In this document: piece by piece, positions 44,753 through 53,152 of the stretch
Position numbering within the stretch: position 1 is the first letter of the stretch
Layout of the letters: every line of letters begins with the position of its first letter
DNA from: Bacteroidales bacterium
GTDB taxonomy: Bacteria; Bacteroidota; Bacteroidia; Bacteroidales; UBA932
Direction: 5' to 3'
NCBI GenBank assembly: GCA_017438975.1
Contig: JAFRUH010000012.1
Coordinates: forward strand, 1-56,381
Length of the DNA stretch: 56,381 nucleotides
Position numbers and translations under genes: made by a program
Notes under the pieces: generated by a model
Told to the model about the DNA's origin: nothing
The model's database searches: none
Seen by the model: the letters and a program-made list of their open reading frames with translations, nothing else

Positions 44753-45710
44753 GATATCCGGCATCCTGAAAGACTGGATGCTGCCGATTGCAATCGTAAC
44801 CGGAATCGGACTGTATCTGCTATACTATTTCTGCCCCGCCCTGCATCCGGCCGGGCGATTCTTCCACGTCATCGCCTCGGACGGGCAGCGGCTGATCGTC
44901 GCCACCCTCCTCTTCTTCCAGTTCGTCAAAGTCAGTCCGAAGGACCTGCAGTTCCGCCGCTGGCACCTGCTGGCCCTGCTTTTCCAGACGCTGATGTTCC
45001 TCGGATTCGCGGGGCTCGTCTACCTCACCCCGGAAGGACCGGGCCGGATCATCCTGGAATGCGCGATGCTCTGCCTGATCTGTCCCACCGCCTCCGCGGC
45101 CGGCGTCATCACGGAAAAACTGAAGGGATACCTTTCGGAAACGATGACCTATCTCGTCCTCATCAACACCGTGGCGACTTTCCTCATCCCTTCGGTTATT
45201 CCGATGGTCCGTCCCTCCGCCACTTTCAGTTTCTGGCAATACGTCCTCCGGATCGGAGAACGGGTCTTCCCCCTGCTGATCCTCCCCTGCCTCCTGGCCT
45301 GGCTGATCCGCTACACCGCCCCGCGCCTGCAGCGTTTCATGGTCCGGCTGAGCCGGTACACGTTTTACATTTGGGGTCCCGGCCTGATGCTGGCGATGGT
45401 CCTGTCCTCCCATGCGCTCCTGCACAGCCACCTCGGGATCGGCAGCATCCTGTGCATCGTCCTCGTTTCGGTCGCGAGCTGCGCCCTCCAGTTCTTCATC
45501 GGCAGGCGGTTCGGGAAAGACCGGACCGAACGGATTACGGCGGGTCAGGCCCTGGGCCAGAAAAACACCGGCTTCCTCATCTGGCTGGGGTACAATTACA
45601 TGACCCCCGTCACTTCCGTGGCCGGGGGTCTCTATGCCATCTGGCAGAATCTGTTCAATTCCTGGGAACTGTACCGGGAAAATCACCCGGGACCTACTTC
45701 TTCCCGCTGA
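44736..45710 (+). CDS. Bile-acid:sodium symporter-like membrane protein
   Basis: 324 residues with roughly nine to ten hydrophobic helices. The arrangement and the late segment GQALGQKNTGFLIWLGYNY resemble BASS/SBF-type transporters. The transported solute is unknown and the assignment rests on pattern rather than a unique motif. It starts inside the preceding membrane gene and its 3' end overlaps the convergent TPR gene by 17 bases. Confidence 0.65.
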   Translation: MSGWNKISGILKDWMLPIAIVTGIGLYLLYYFCPALHPAGRFFHVIASDGQRLIVATLLFFQFVKVSPKDLQFRRWHLLALLFQTLMFLGFAGLVYLTPEGPGRIILECAMLCLICPTASAAGVITEKLKGYLSETMTYLVLINTVATFLIPSVIPMVRPSATFSFWQYVLRIGERVFPLLILPCLLAWLIRYTAPRLQRFMVRLSRYTFYIWGPGLMLAMVLSSHALLHSHLGIGSILCIVLVSVASCALQFFIGRRFGKDRTERITAGQALGQKNTGFLIWLGYNYMTPVTSVAGGLYAIWQNLFNSWELYRENHPGPTSSR

Positions 45711-46632
45711 TCGAGTCGAGCCGTATCTGCGCCGCCGTGCGGTCCTTCTCGTCGGGGGCGTATTTGACGAGCATCGGCAGGTATTTCTTTTCCAGCTTGA
45801 GATCCTTTTCCTTCCGGGCCAGGATGATGCAGTTCTGGATCGCGGTCAGGTCGTCGGGATGCTTCTTCAAGACCTTGTTGTAGTATTTCAGCGCCTTTTT
45901 CGAATCTCCCTGGCAGACCAGGTAATAGGATCCGAGATTGTCCATGAACAGGGGTTCGTTGGGATTGTACTTGAGCATCGTCTCGGAGAGGTCCCGGAAC
46001 GCCTCCTGGCACTGGGGACTCCCCAGTTTGAAAAAGGTATAGCAGTGTTCCTGGACCAGGGCGTTGAACGTATCCCCGTCGACCTTGTCGATCCCGGGAT
46101 AGACCCAGTCCGGATGGGATGCGTAGTGATAATCGATCAGGGCCTTGAGGGACTGCATGGCCATGTCGGGACTTTCCTTTTCATAGGCGGTCAGGGCGGA
46201 GACCTTCGCCAGACGGTAGTCCAGCCGCTTCGGGGATAGGGAAATGGCCTTGTCGAGGGCCTGGGTGGCCGTAGAGAAAAGATCGTCGTCGTATTCGGTA
46301 TCCTCGAAATAGTTCCGGGCGACTCCGGTCGAATCCTTGTACGGGATCAGCGGATCACGGCCGAGATAGCGGTCCTGGGACAGTTGGATGACCCTCGGAC
46401 TGCCCGATTTCTGGAAAAAACAGCCGAATTTCGCTTCGAGCATGTCCGTGTCGTCGGGATAGTCCGCCTCCCACCGCTGCAGGAGGGTCTCCACACCGAC
46501 GCCGGAGAGGCCGACGCGCTGGACGAGCTGGGTATATTTCCTCTGGTATTCTTCTTTCGGAGTCTGGGCCGCCGTCGAAAGGGCGGCAAGGAGCATTGCT
46601 CCCGCACATAGCATTCTTCTTATCATTTTCAT
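45694..46632 (-). CDS. Secreted TPR-like protein
   Basis: 312 residues with a signal peptide (LCAGAMLLAALSTAAQ). Helical repeat segments near the end (YYLVCQGDSKKALKYYNKVL) are TPR-like; the middle is less regular. It may scaffold an envelope complex. Its ATG overlaps the stop of the rRNA methyltransferase by four bases (ATGA), so it is the last gene of a three-gene coupled unit. No specific function is recognised. Confidence 0.78.
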   Translation of the reverse strand: MKMIRRMLCAGAMLLAALSTAAQTPKEEYQRKYTQLVQRVGLSGVGVETLLQRWEADYPDDTDMLEAKFGCFFQKSGSPRVIQLSQDRYLGRDPLIPYKDSTGVARNYFEDTEYDDDLFSTATQALDKAISLSPKRLDYRLAKVSALTAYEKESPDMAMQSLKALIDYHYASHPDWVYPGIDKVDGDTFNALVQEHCYTFFKLGSPQCQEAFRDLSETMLKYNPNEPLFMDNLGSYYLVCQGDSKKALKYYNKVLKKHPDDLTAIQNCIILARKEKDLKLEKKYLPMLVKYAPDEKDRTAAQIRLDSISGKK

Positions 46633-47774
46633 ATGTTCATTCTGATCCGGTTCTCTTTCGGATATAGGTTGTTGCAGCGGGTGCCGAGATTCTTCGCCGC
46701 GCCGAGGGGATGACCCCGGTAGGCGATGGTCACGATCCCGAGCGGGGCGTCCGGCAGGCGGAGCGCATCCCCGTGCAGGTAATGCAGCGCCGTTTCCCGG
46801 TCCACATCAATCATCGGGCCGGAAAGCGGTTCCGCGGGGATTTCGCAGTCAAACAGGGCGAGAACATCCTTCCCGGGACGGCGGGAAGCCTCTCCGCCTT
46901 CTTTCCGGACGGCCGCGACATACTGTCCCTCCCCGGGGACATATCCCGGCAGGAGAGCATACCCGCACTCAGTCCTGAAAACGGAAGGGTACGTGCCGAA
47001 ATCCAGCACCTCCCCACCCAGGACGGAAGCGGCCCAGGCGACATTCCCGTCATTCTCCCGGCGGTTGAACGTGCAGGTGGAATAGACGAGGATCCCTCCG
47101 GGACGCAGGGACGGCCAGATGTCGGAAAGGATCCGGCGCTGGCGGGCGGCGCAGAAATCCACCGTCTCCTCCGACCAGTCCTCCACCGCCTTCTCTTCTT
47201 TACGGAACATTCCTTCCCCGGAGCATGGAACGTCCGCCACTACGATGTCGAAAACGGCTCCGGCCCGGAAGCCGGCGGGATCCCGGGAGAGGACGCCGAC
47301 CCGGGGGTCTCCCCAAGTCCGGACATTGCTCCGGAGTACGCTGAAACGCTTTTTCATCACCTCGTTCGAGACGAGGGAGAACCCATCCCCGAAGCGCTCC
47401 CTGAGGGATGCGGCGAGGTCTGTCGTCTTTCCGCCGGGTGCCGCGCAGAGGTCCAGGACGGAAGGGTGCGGGGTATCCAGCAGGTCGAGACAGCGCCTGA
47501 AAATCTCTCCGACCATCATCGCGGAAGAGTCCTGCACATAATAGCAGCCGGCGTGGAAGAGGGGGTCAAGGGTAAAGACCGGGCGCTCCGGGAGCACGAA
47601 TCCCCAGGGGCTCCAGGGAACCGGTACCGAGGCGTCGAAAGGGCAGGAGCGGAGTTTCGCCGGATTCAGCCGGATCGAGACGGAAGGAGCTTCCGAAAGG
47701 CCTTCCAGGGTCTTCCGGGCCCGTTCTTCCCCGACGGCTTCGACGAGGAGCGCGGTGAATCCGGGGCTAAACAT
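46629..47774 (-). CDS. rRNA cytosine-C5 methyltransferase (RsmF/RsmB family)
   Basis: 381 residues. SAM-binding LDLCAAPGGKTTDLAASL, motif IV DVPCSGEGMFRK and motif VI YSTCTFNRREND give both catalytic Cys residues of the Nol1/Nop2/Sun family. A C-terminal domain resembles the RsmF extension (GTRCNNLYP). It methylates a cytosine in rRNA (or tRNA) using SAM. It overlaps the SRPBCC gene upstream by eight bases and the TPR gene downstream by four. Confidence 0.9.
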   Translation of the reverse strand: MFSPGFTALLVEAVGEERARKTLEGLSEAPSVSIRLNPAKLRSCPFDASVPVPWSPWGFVLPERPVFTLDPLFHAGCYYVQDSSAMMVGEIFRRCLDLLDTPHPSVLDLCAAPGGKTTDLAASLRERFGDGFSLVSNEVMKKRFSVLRSNVRTWGDPRVGVLSRDPAGFRAGAVFDIVVADVPCSGEGMFRKEEKAVEDWSEETVDFCAARQRRILSDIWPSLRPGGILVYSTCTFNRRENDGNVAWAASVLGGEVLDFGTYPSVFRTECGYALLPGYVPGEGQYVAAVRKEGGEASRRPGKDVLALFDCEIPAEPLSGPMIDVDRETALHYLHGDALRLPDAPLGIVTIAYRGHPLGAAKNLGTRCNNLYPKENRIRMNI

Positions 47775-48219
47775 CCATCTTGAATTGGGAGGGGTCGAAT
47801 CCGTCGGGCATCTTGCCGTTGGAGGCGTCGACGAGTCCGTCCACGACCTTGTCCAGGACTTCCCGGAGCTTGTTACCGAGAAGCATCTTCATCATGAAAT
47901 TCAAATCGGCCTCGACGTTGATATGGAAATCGGTCTTGGAAGGGTCGTCCGGGACCGGATCGCAGTGCAGGGCGATGTGGAAGGCGAAGGGAGCGCCGTA
48001 ATCGACCAGCTCCAGACGGGAATACGGGACCCTGTCATGGACCTTCACCCCGAAATCGAAGCCCTGGATCCGGGCCTGCAGGGTGTCGAAATCAGCCGCG
48101 ATGTCCTGCCGCTTGTCCTCGGGCAGGAAACGGGTGAAGTTCCTGAGATCGGAGAACGACATGTAAATCTCGTACGGCTGGCGGGAAACGATCCCGTGTT
48201 TGCTTTCTATTTCTGTCAT
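47767..48219 (-). CDS. SRPBCC-like small protein
   Basis: 150 residues, no signal or membrane segment. The chain starts VSRQPYEIYMSFSDLRNFTR and continues in alternating strands ending in a long helix (MMKMLLGNKLREVLDKVVDG), consistent with a START/SRPBCC ligand-binding fold. The ligand is unknown. It is the first gene of the unit with the rRNA methyltransferase and the TPR protein. Confidence 0.75.
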   Translation of the reverse strand: MTEIESKHGIVSRQPYEIYMSFSDLRNFTRFLPEDKRQDIAADFDTLQARIQGFDFGVKVHDRVPYSRLELVDYGAPFAFHIALHCDPVPDDPSKTDFHINVEADLNFMMKMLLGNKLREVLDKVVDGLVDASNGKMPDGFDPSQFKMDV

Positions 48220-48225
48220 AATGAT

Positions 48226-48233
48226 TATCTTTG
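48226..48233 (+). promoter_or_regulatory. -7 box (TATCTTTG) for the NUDIX gene
   Basis: A plus-strand TAnnTTTG match followed by CA, 23 bases before the ATG at 48257. Confidence 0.65.
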
Positions 48234-48240
48234 CAACTTA

Positions 48241-48248
48241 CAAATATA
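48241..48248 (-). promoter_or_regulatory. -7 box (TATATTTG) for the SRPBCC-methyltransferase-TPR unit
   Basis: A minus-strand TAnnTTTG match, 21 bases before the ATG at 48219. The two divergent transcripts would overlap by a few bases at their 5' ends. Confidence 0.65.
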
Positions 48249-48256
48249 AGAAAAAT

Positions 48257-48868
48257 ATGCACAAGATATACTTCGAGAAACGATGCATCGTCATCTGCAC
48301 CCCGGATGACGAAAGTCTCTCGGATCCGAATTCCGTCGAATTCCACCTCGGCGAAAAGGTCGATGTCGGCGACCTCGTCCGGATGTTCGAGGTACAGGAC
48401 CCCCTTTCCCGCATCTACATCCCTACGGACGACCCGCAGCGGGCCTACCGGCGACTCTGTGCGGAATTCCGGGAAGTGAATGCGGCGGGTGGGCTCGTCT
48501 GCAACCGGCGCGGCGACTATCTCCTGATCTCCCGGAACGGACTCTGGGACCTCCCGAAGGGCCATCAGGAAGCGGATGAGGATATCGAGACGACCGCCCT
48601 CCGGGAAGTCCGCGAAGAGACGGGCGTCGACAAGCTGCAGCTCCGCCGCCTGATCTGCATCACCGACCACTGCTACCTCCGCGGAGGCGTCTGGCACCTC
48701 AAGCACACCTGGTGGTACGATATGCTCTACACCGACCCGACGGACCTGACCCCGCAGCGGGAAGAAGCCATCGCCAAGGCAGCCTGGGTTGCGAAATCCA
48801 GCCTCCCCCCCTTCCTGAAAAACACCTATCCCTCCATCCTCGAGGTTTTCCGCGAAGCACGGATTTGA
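48257..48868 (+). CDS. NUDIX hydrolase
   Basis: 203 residues from ATG 48257. The NUDIX box is complete: GHQEADE followed by seven residues and REVREETGV. A ~70-residue N-terminal part precedes it. Family enzymes hydrolyse nucleoside diphosphate derivatives; the substrate cannot be told. It is followed after 51 bases by queA. Confidence 0.9.
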   Translation: MHKIYFEKRCIVICTPDDESLSDPNSVEFHLGEKVDVGDLVRMFEVQDPLSRIYIPTDDPQRAYRRLCAEFREVNAAGGLVCNRRGDYLLISRNGLWDLPKGHQEADEDIETTALREVREETGVDKLQLRRLICITDHCYLRGGVWHLKHTWWYDMLYTDPTDLTPQREEAIAKAAWVAKSSLPPFLKNTYPSILEVFREARI

Positions 48869-48919
48869 AACTTTTTCCATAAATTGTCCGTATTAATAGA
48901 GTATCAATCCAAAACAAGA

Positions 48920-49969
48920 ATGAAACTCTCTCAATTCAATTTCACTCTCCCGCAGGAGCGGATCGCGAAAGAACCCCCGCGCTGGAGAGACGAATGCCGG
49001 CTGATGGTCCTCCACAAGGACACCGGGGAAATCGAGCACAAGCTTTTCAAGAATATCATCGATTATTTCGGCAAGGGGGACATGTTCGTCCTCAACGACA
49101 CCAAAGTCTTCCCCGCACGTCTCTATGGAAAAAAGGAGAAGACGGGGGCGGACATCATGGTCTTCCTGCTCCGGGAACTCAACCGGGAGCAGCGTCTCTG
49201 GGACGTAATCGTCGACCCGGCCCGTAAGATCCGGATCGGAAACAAGCTCTATTTCGGTGAAGACGAGAGCCTTGTCGCGGAAGTGATCGACAACACGACC
49301 TCGCGCGGCCGGACGCTCCGTTTCCTCTACGACGGACCCTACGACGAATTCAAGCAGGCCCTCTTCGCTCTCGGCGAGACCCCGGTCCCGCTCTGGGTCA
49401 AGGACAGCGTCACCCCGGAAGATGCGGAGAATTTCCAGACGATCTTCGCCGCGAACGAAGGTGCCGTTTCGGTTCCCGCCGCCGGCACGCACTTCAGCCG
49501 CGAGCTCTTCAACCGCATGATTCTCAAGGATATCGAGAAGACTTTCATCACGGTCCATATGGGCATCGGCCACTTCCGCCGCGTCGACGTGGAGGATCTC
49601 TCCAAGCACCGGATGGATTCCGAACGGATGATCATCACCCAGAAGGCGGCCGATGACATCAACCGCGCCCACCGCCTCGGCCACAAGGTTCTCGCCGTCG
49701 GCGTAACGGTCATGCGCGCCCTCGAAACTTATGTGACTACCGACAAACAGGTCAACGCCTACGACGGATGGACCAACAAGTTCATCTTCCCGCCGTACCA
49801 GTACGCCGTTCCGGATGCGATCGTGTCCAATTTCCATCTCCCCGAGTCCACCATGCTGATGGCGGTCGCCTCCTTCGGCGGCTACAAGGCGGTCATGAAC
49901 GCATACGAAACCGCTCTCGCGGAAGGTTACAACTTCGGACCGTACGGAGACGCCCTCCTGATCGTATAA
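48920..49969 (+). CDS. queA: tRNA ribosyltransferase-isomerase (QueA)
   Basis: 349 residues from ATG 48920. Transfers and isomerises the ribosyl part of SAM onto preQ1-tRNA to give epoxyqueuosine-tRNA. LNDTKVFPARLYG and VSNFHLPESTML are conserved. The usual APTAGLHF signature reads VPAAGTHF (185-192), an uncommon change near the active site. No clear -7 box precedes it; the 51-base gap suggests read-through from the NUDIX gene. queF for an earlier step is at 30.1 kb. Confidence 0.93.
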   Translation: MKLSQFNFTLPQERIAKEPPRWRDECRLMVLHKDTGEIEHKLFKNIIDYFGKGDMFVLNDTKVFPARLYGKKEKTGADIMVFLLRELNREQRLWDVIVDPARKIRIGNKLYFGEDESLVAEVIDNTTSRGRTLRFLYDGPYDEFKQALFALGETPVPLWVKDSVTPEDAENFQTIFAANEGAVSVPAAGTHFSRELFNRMILKDIEKTFITVHMGIGHFRRVDVEDLSKHRMDSERMIITQKAADDINRAHRLGHKVLAVGVTVMRALETYVTTDKQVNAYDGWTNKFIFPPYQYAVPDAIVSNFHLPESTMLMAVASFGGYKAVMNAYETALAEGYNFGPYGDALLIV

Positions 49970-49984
49970 AAAACAGAAAAAAAC

Positions 49985-50016
49985 AGGGGAAAACGTAAAA
50001 AACCACTCCCCTTTCC
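49985..50016 (+). terminator. Weak hairpin after queA
   Basis: AGGGGA / TCCCCT (6 bp) with a 16-base loop and a short T-run. Marginal, but it is the only such structure between queA and dprA. Confidence 0.35.
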
Positions 50017-50055
50017 TCCAATCCTTCTATATTCGGAGCCTCAATCGCTTTGACT

Positions 50056-51216
50056 ATGGAAGGATTTTTCGATGAGAGGACCTGCCTCTGCGCCCTCAAC
50101 CGCATTTTCGGATATTCTCCCCGGACCGGCCGGGAACTGTGCACCGCCGCAGGCAGCGCCCGGGCTGTCTTCTCGATCCCGAAAGAGGAACTCGTCCGGA
50201 TGCTCGGGGAGGAGGCCTCCCTCGCCGAAAAAGTCGGGCCGGCCGCCCTCGAAGCCGCCGTACGGGAACTGGAAGGAATCGCACGGAAGGGCGGACGCTT
50301 CCTGTCCATCGAGGACGAGGGCTATCCGGAGATCCTCCTGGAATGCCCGGATCCGCCGCTCGGACTCTATCTCAGGAGCGAATCCCCGCCCGGCCTGCTC
50401 TTCGACTTCCGCCCCGCCGTCGCCGTCGTCGGCACGAGAAAGGTCACCCCGTACGGGGACGCCTGGTGCCGGAGGATTGTCGAGACCCTCGCCTCCGCAG
50501 CGGTCAAACCCGTGATTGTCAGCGGACTCGCCTTCGGGACGGACCGGATCGCCCACGAAACAGCCCTGCAGTGCGGACTGCCGACGATCGGGGTCATGGC
50601 CACCGGCATCGACGATATCTACCCCTGGCAGCACCGCCCGCTCGCGGAAAGGATGAGCCGGGAAGAAGGCTGCGCCCTCCTGACGGACTATCCCACAGGA
50701 ACTGCCCCCGTCGCCCTGAACTTCATGCGGCGGAACCGGATCATCGCCGGACTCGCCCGGGCGACGGTCGTCATCGAATCCGGAGTCAAAGGCGGGAGCC
50801 TCATCACCGCCCGGTATGCCAACGAGTACAGCCGGGATGTATTCGCCCTTCCGGGACGGCTCGACGATCCCTTCTCGGCAGGATGCAACAACTTGATAAT
50901 GAATAGGATGGCAGACATCATCGCCGACCCGGACAGCCTGGCTGAAAGACTCGGACTCACGCCGGTCCGGCCGCGTCGCGAACTCTTGCTCAAAGAGAGG
51001 ATCGAAGACCGGTTCTCTACCGGATGCACTCCTGAGGAAAGGCGGTTCCTGCTGGAAATCGCAGGGAAAATCGACGCGAACCGGGGCATTACAGCGGAGG
51101 GTCTCGCCGCCCTCACCGGACGTCCGTACCCGGAAATAGCCGGCGCCGTCACCCGCCTTTCCGCGGAAGGAATCGTCGCGACCGACCTCCTCCAGCGATG
51201 TTCGATTGTGAAATAA
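50056..51216 (+). CDS. dprA: DNA-processing protein DprA
   Basis: 386 residues from ATG 50056 (a TTG two codons earlier is less likely). Central Rossmann-like domain: VVGTRKVTPYG, VSGLAFGTDRIAH and GIDDIYPWQHRPLAERM. Short N-terminal helix-hairpin-helix-like region and a C-terminal winged-helix-like tail. DprA loads RecA on incoming single-stranded DNA. The TATATTCG at about 50029 is a one-mismatch -7 candidate. Confidence 0.95.
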   Translation: MEGFFDERTCLCALNRIFGYSPRTGRELCTAAGSARAVFSIPKEELVRMLGEEASLAEKVGPAALEAAVRELEGIARKGGRFLSIEDEGYPEILLECPDPPLGLYLRSESPPGLLFDFRPAVAVVGTRKVTPYGDAWCRRIVETLASAAVKPVIVSGLAFGTDRIAHETALQCGLPTIGVMATGIDDIYPWQHRPLAERMSREEGCALLTDYPTGTAPVALNFMRRNRIIAGLARATVVIESGVKGGSLITARYANEYSRDVFALPGRLDDPFSAGCNNLIMNRMADIIADPDSLAERLGLTPVRPRRELLLKERIEDRFSTGCTPEERRFLLEIAGKIDANRGITAEGLAALTGRPYPEIAGAVTRLSAEGIVATDLLQRCSIVK

Positions 51217-51222
51217 AATGCG

Positions 51223-51230
51223 TACATTTG
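51223..51230 (+). promoter_or_regulatory. -7 box (TACATTTG) for the TatD gene
   Basis: A perfect TAnnTTTG followed by CA. Its last base is five bases before the ATG at 51236. The alternative ATG at 51218 lies upstream of the box, which argues for 51236. Confidence 0.6.
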
Positions 51231-51235
51231 CACCG

Positions 51236-52000
51236 ATGTTCATCGACACCCATACCCACCTCTACGACGAGTGGCTCCTCCCGGATGCGGAAGAAGCGAT
51301 CGCCCGCGCACTGGCGGCCGGGGTCGGAAAGATGATCCAGCCGGACGTGGACAGCCGGGAACGCGACGCCCTTTTCCGCCTGAATGACGCCCATCCGGGC
51401 GTGCTCTACCCCATGATCGGACTCTATCCGGGATCGGTCGACGGGCGATGGAAGGAAGAAATCGACCTCCTTCCCGCCTACCGCGACCGCGGCATCGTCG
51501 CCGTCGGCGAAATCGGACTGGACTACCACGAAGGGATTGAATTCAAGGAGGAGCAGAAAGAAGCGCTCCGGGTCCAGCTGGAGATGGCAGCCGCCTGGGA
51601 CCTGCCGGTCAATATCCACCTCAGGGATGCCTGGGAGGACCTTTTCGCCATCCTCTCCGAATACCGGCATCTCGGTCTGAGGGGCAATCTCCACTGTTTC
51701 ACCTCCAGCTACGAAATCTACCTCCGCGCCCGGAAATACGGAGACTTCTCCGTCGGGATCGGCGGGGTCGTCACCTTCCGGAACGCCTCCGTCGCCGAAG
51801 CGGTCCGGAAGATTCCTCTCGAGCACATCCTGCTCGAAACGGACGCCCCTTACCTCGCTCCCGTCCCCCACAGGGGCCACCGGAACGAAAGCGCATACAT
51901 CCCCCTCATTGCGGCGAAGGTCGCGGAACTGAAAGGGGTATCCCTCCCGGAAATCGAAGAAACAACGACGCATAACGCCCAAACACTATTCGGAATATGA
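51236..52000 (+). CDS. TatD family metal-dependent hydrolase
   Basis: 254 residues from ATG 51236. Metal motifs: DTHTHLYD, GEIGLDYH, NIHLRDA, HCFTSS and ETDAPYLAP. TatD enzymes act as 3'-5' DNA exonucleases or deacylases; the exact role is unsettled. The start is chosen because MFIDTHTH is the conserved beginning. The stop overlaps the ansA start by four bases (ATGA). Confidence 0.93.
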   Translation: MFIDTHTHLYDEWLLPDAEEAIARALAAGVGKMIQPDVDSRERDALFRLNDAHPGVLYPMIGLYPGSVDGRWKEEIDLLPAYRDRGIVAVGEIGLDYHEGIEFKEEQKEALRVQLEMAAAWDLPVNIHLRDAWEDLFAILSEYRHLGLRGNLHCFTSSYEIYLRARKYGDFSVGIGGVVTFRNASVAEAVRKIPLEHILLETDAPYLAPVPHRGHRNESAYIPLIAAKVAELKGVSLPEIEETTTHNAQTLFGI

Positions 52001-53031
52001 ACAAAGCACCGATTCTCCTGATCTATACGGGGGGAACCATCGGCATGAAGATGGACCCGGTGGAACAGACCCTCAAGCCTTTCGACTTCGAGGCGATCAT
52101 CGACGAAGTGCCCGAACTTTCCAAGTTCGCGGTGCGGATCGACTCCTACACCTTCGACCCGCTGATCGATTCCTCCGACGTCGAACCCGGCCTCTGGCAG
52201 CGTCTGGCCGAACTGATCCGGGACAAATATGACGACTACGACGGTTTCGTGATCCTGCACGGGACCGACACGATGGCCTATTCCGCCTCCGCCCTGAGTT
52301 TCATGCTGGACGGCCTGACCAAGCCGGTCATCTTCACCGGCAGCCAGCTCCCGATCGGGACCCTGCGGACGGACGGCAAGGAGAACCTGATCTCCTCCGT
52401 CGAGATCGCAGCTGCGAAGGATGCTGAAGGTCATGCCGTCGTGCCCGAGGTGGCCATCTTCTTCGGTTCGAAACTGATCCGGGGCAACCGGGCCGTCAAA
52501 GTCAGTTCCGAGCAGTTCAGCGCTTTCCGGTCCCCGAACTATCCCCTCCTCGCCGAAGCCGGGATCAACATCCGCTACAACACCGAGCTGATCCGGAGAC
52601 CCCTGGACTGGTATTCCAGCCTGTCCATCAATACAAAGCTGGACATGCGCGTGTCCATCCTCAAGCTCCATCCGGGGATGACCCCGCAGGTGATGCGGGC
52701 CGTCGTCTGCGGACCGGAGACGCGGGCCGTCATCCTGGAAACCTACGGCGCGGGGAACGCCCCGACCGGGGAATGGTTCCTCGAAATCGTCCGGGAGGCC
52801 GAGGCCATGGGCAAGATCCTCGTGAACGTCACCCAGTGCCTGACCGGGTCCGTAGACATGGACCTGTACGCAAACGGGAAGGCGATGGCGAACGCAGGGG
52901 TGGTGAACGGCTATGACGGAACGACGGAAAGCACCCTCGGGAAACTCTTCTTCCTGATGGGAAAAAGCGGGGACAACGAATGGGTCAAAGAGATGCTCAC
53001 AAAGAATCTCAAAGGTGAAATCACAAAATAA
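51997..53031 (+). CDS. ansA: Type I L-asparaginase
   Basis: 344 residues. Catalytic Thr regions YTGGTIGM and HGTDTMAY, both threonines of the family. No signal peptide, so cytoplasmic; hydrolyses asparagine to aspartate and ammonia. Translationally coupled to the TatD gene by a four-base overlap. Confidence 0.94.
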   Translation: MNKAPILLIYTGGTIGMKMDPVEQTLKPFDFEAIIDEVPELSKFAVRIDSYTFDPLIDSSDVEPGLWQRLAELIRDKYDDYDGFVILHGTDTMAYSASALSFMLDGLTKPVIFTGSQLPIGTLRTDGKENLISSVEIAAAKDAEGHAVVPEVAIFFGSKLIRGNRAVKVSSEQFSAFRSPNYPLLAEAGINIRYNTELIRRPLDWYSSLSINTKLDMRVSILKLHPGMTPQVMRAVVCGPETRAVILETYGAGNAPTGEWFLEIVREAEAMGKILVNVTQCLTGSVDMDLYANGKAMANAGVVNGYDGTTESTLGKLFFLMGKSGDNEWVKEMLTKNLKGEITK

Positions 53032-53112
53032 TTATTGTACTTTGAATTTATTTTACTAAATTGCACGAGATTTAGAGGGCAGGACTGTGTCCTTACCCGG
53101 AAAGAAAATTAT

Positions 53113-53135
53113 TAACTATTTAATAACTATTTAAT
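53113..53135 (+). repeat. AT-rich direct repeat in the exbB leader
   Basis: TAACTATTTAAT occurs twice, starting 11 bases apart and sharing one base, 18 bases before the exbB ATG. The region is otherwise free of secondary structure. Upstream, near-matches to a -7 box (for example TACTTTG near 53039) are imperfect, so the promoter is not certain. Confidence 0.5.
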
Positions 53136-53152
53136 TAACTCACAAAAACGTT

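Noticed and set aside
53039-53060. Possible exbB promoter (TACTTTG or TAAATTGCA)
   Set aside because: Both deviate from TAnnTTTG in spacing or bases, so I did not list a promoter as a feature.
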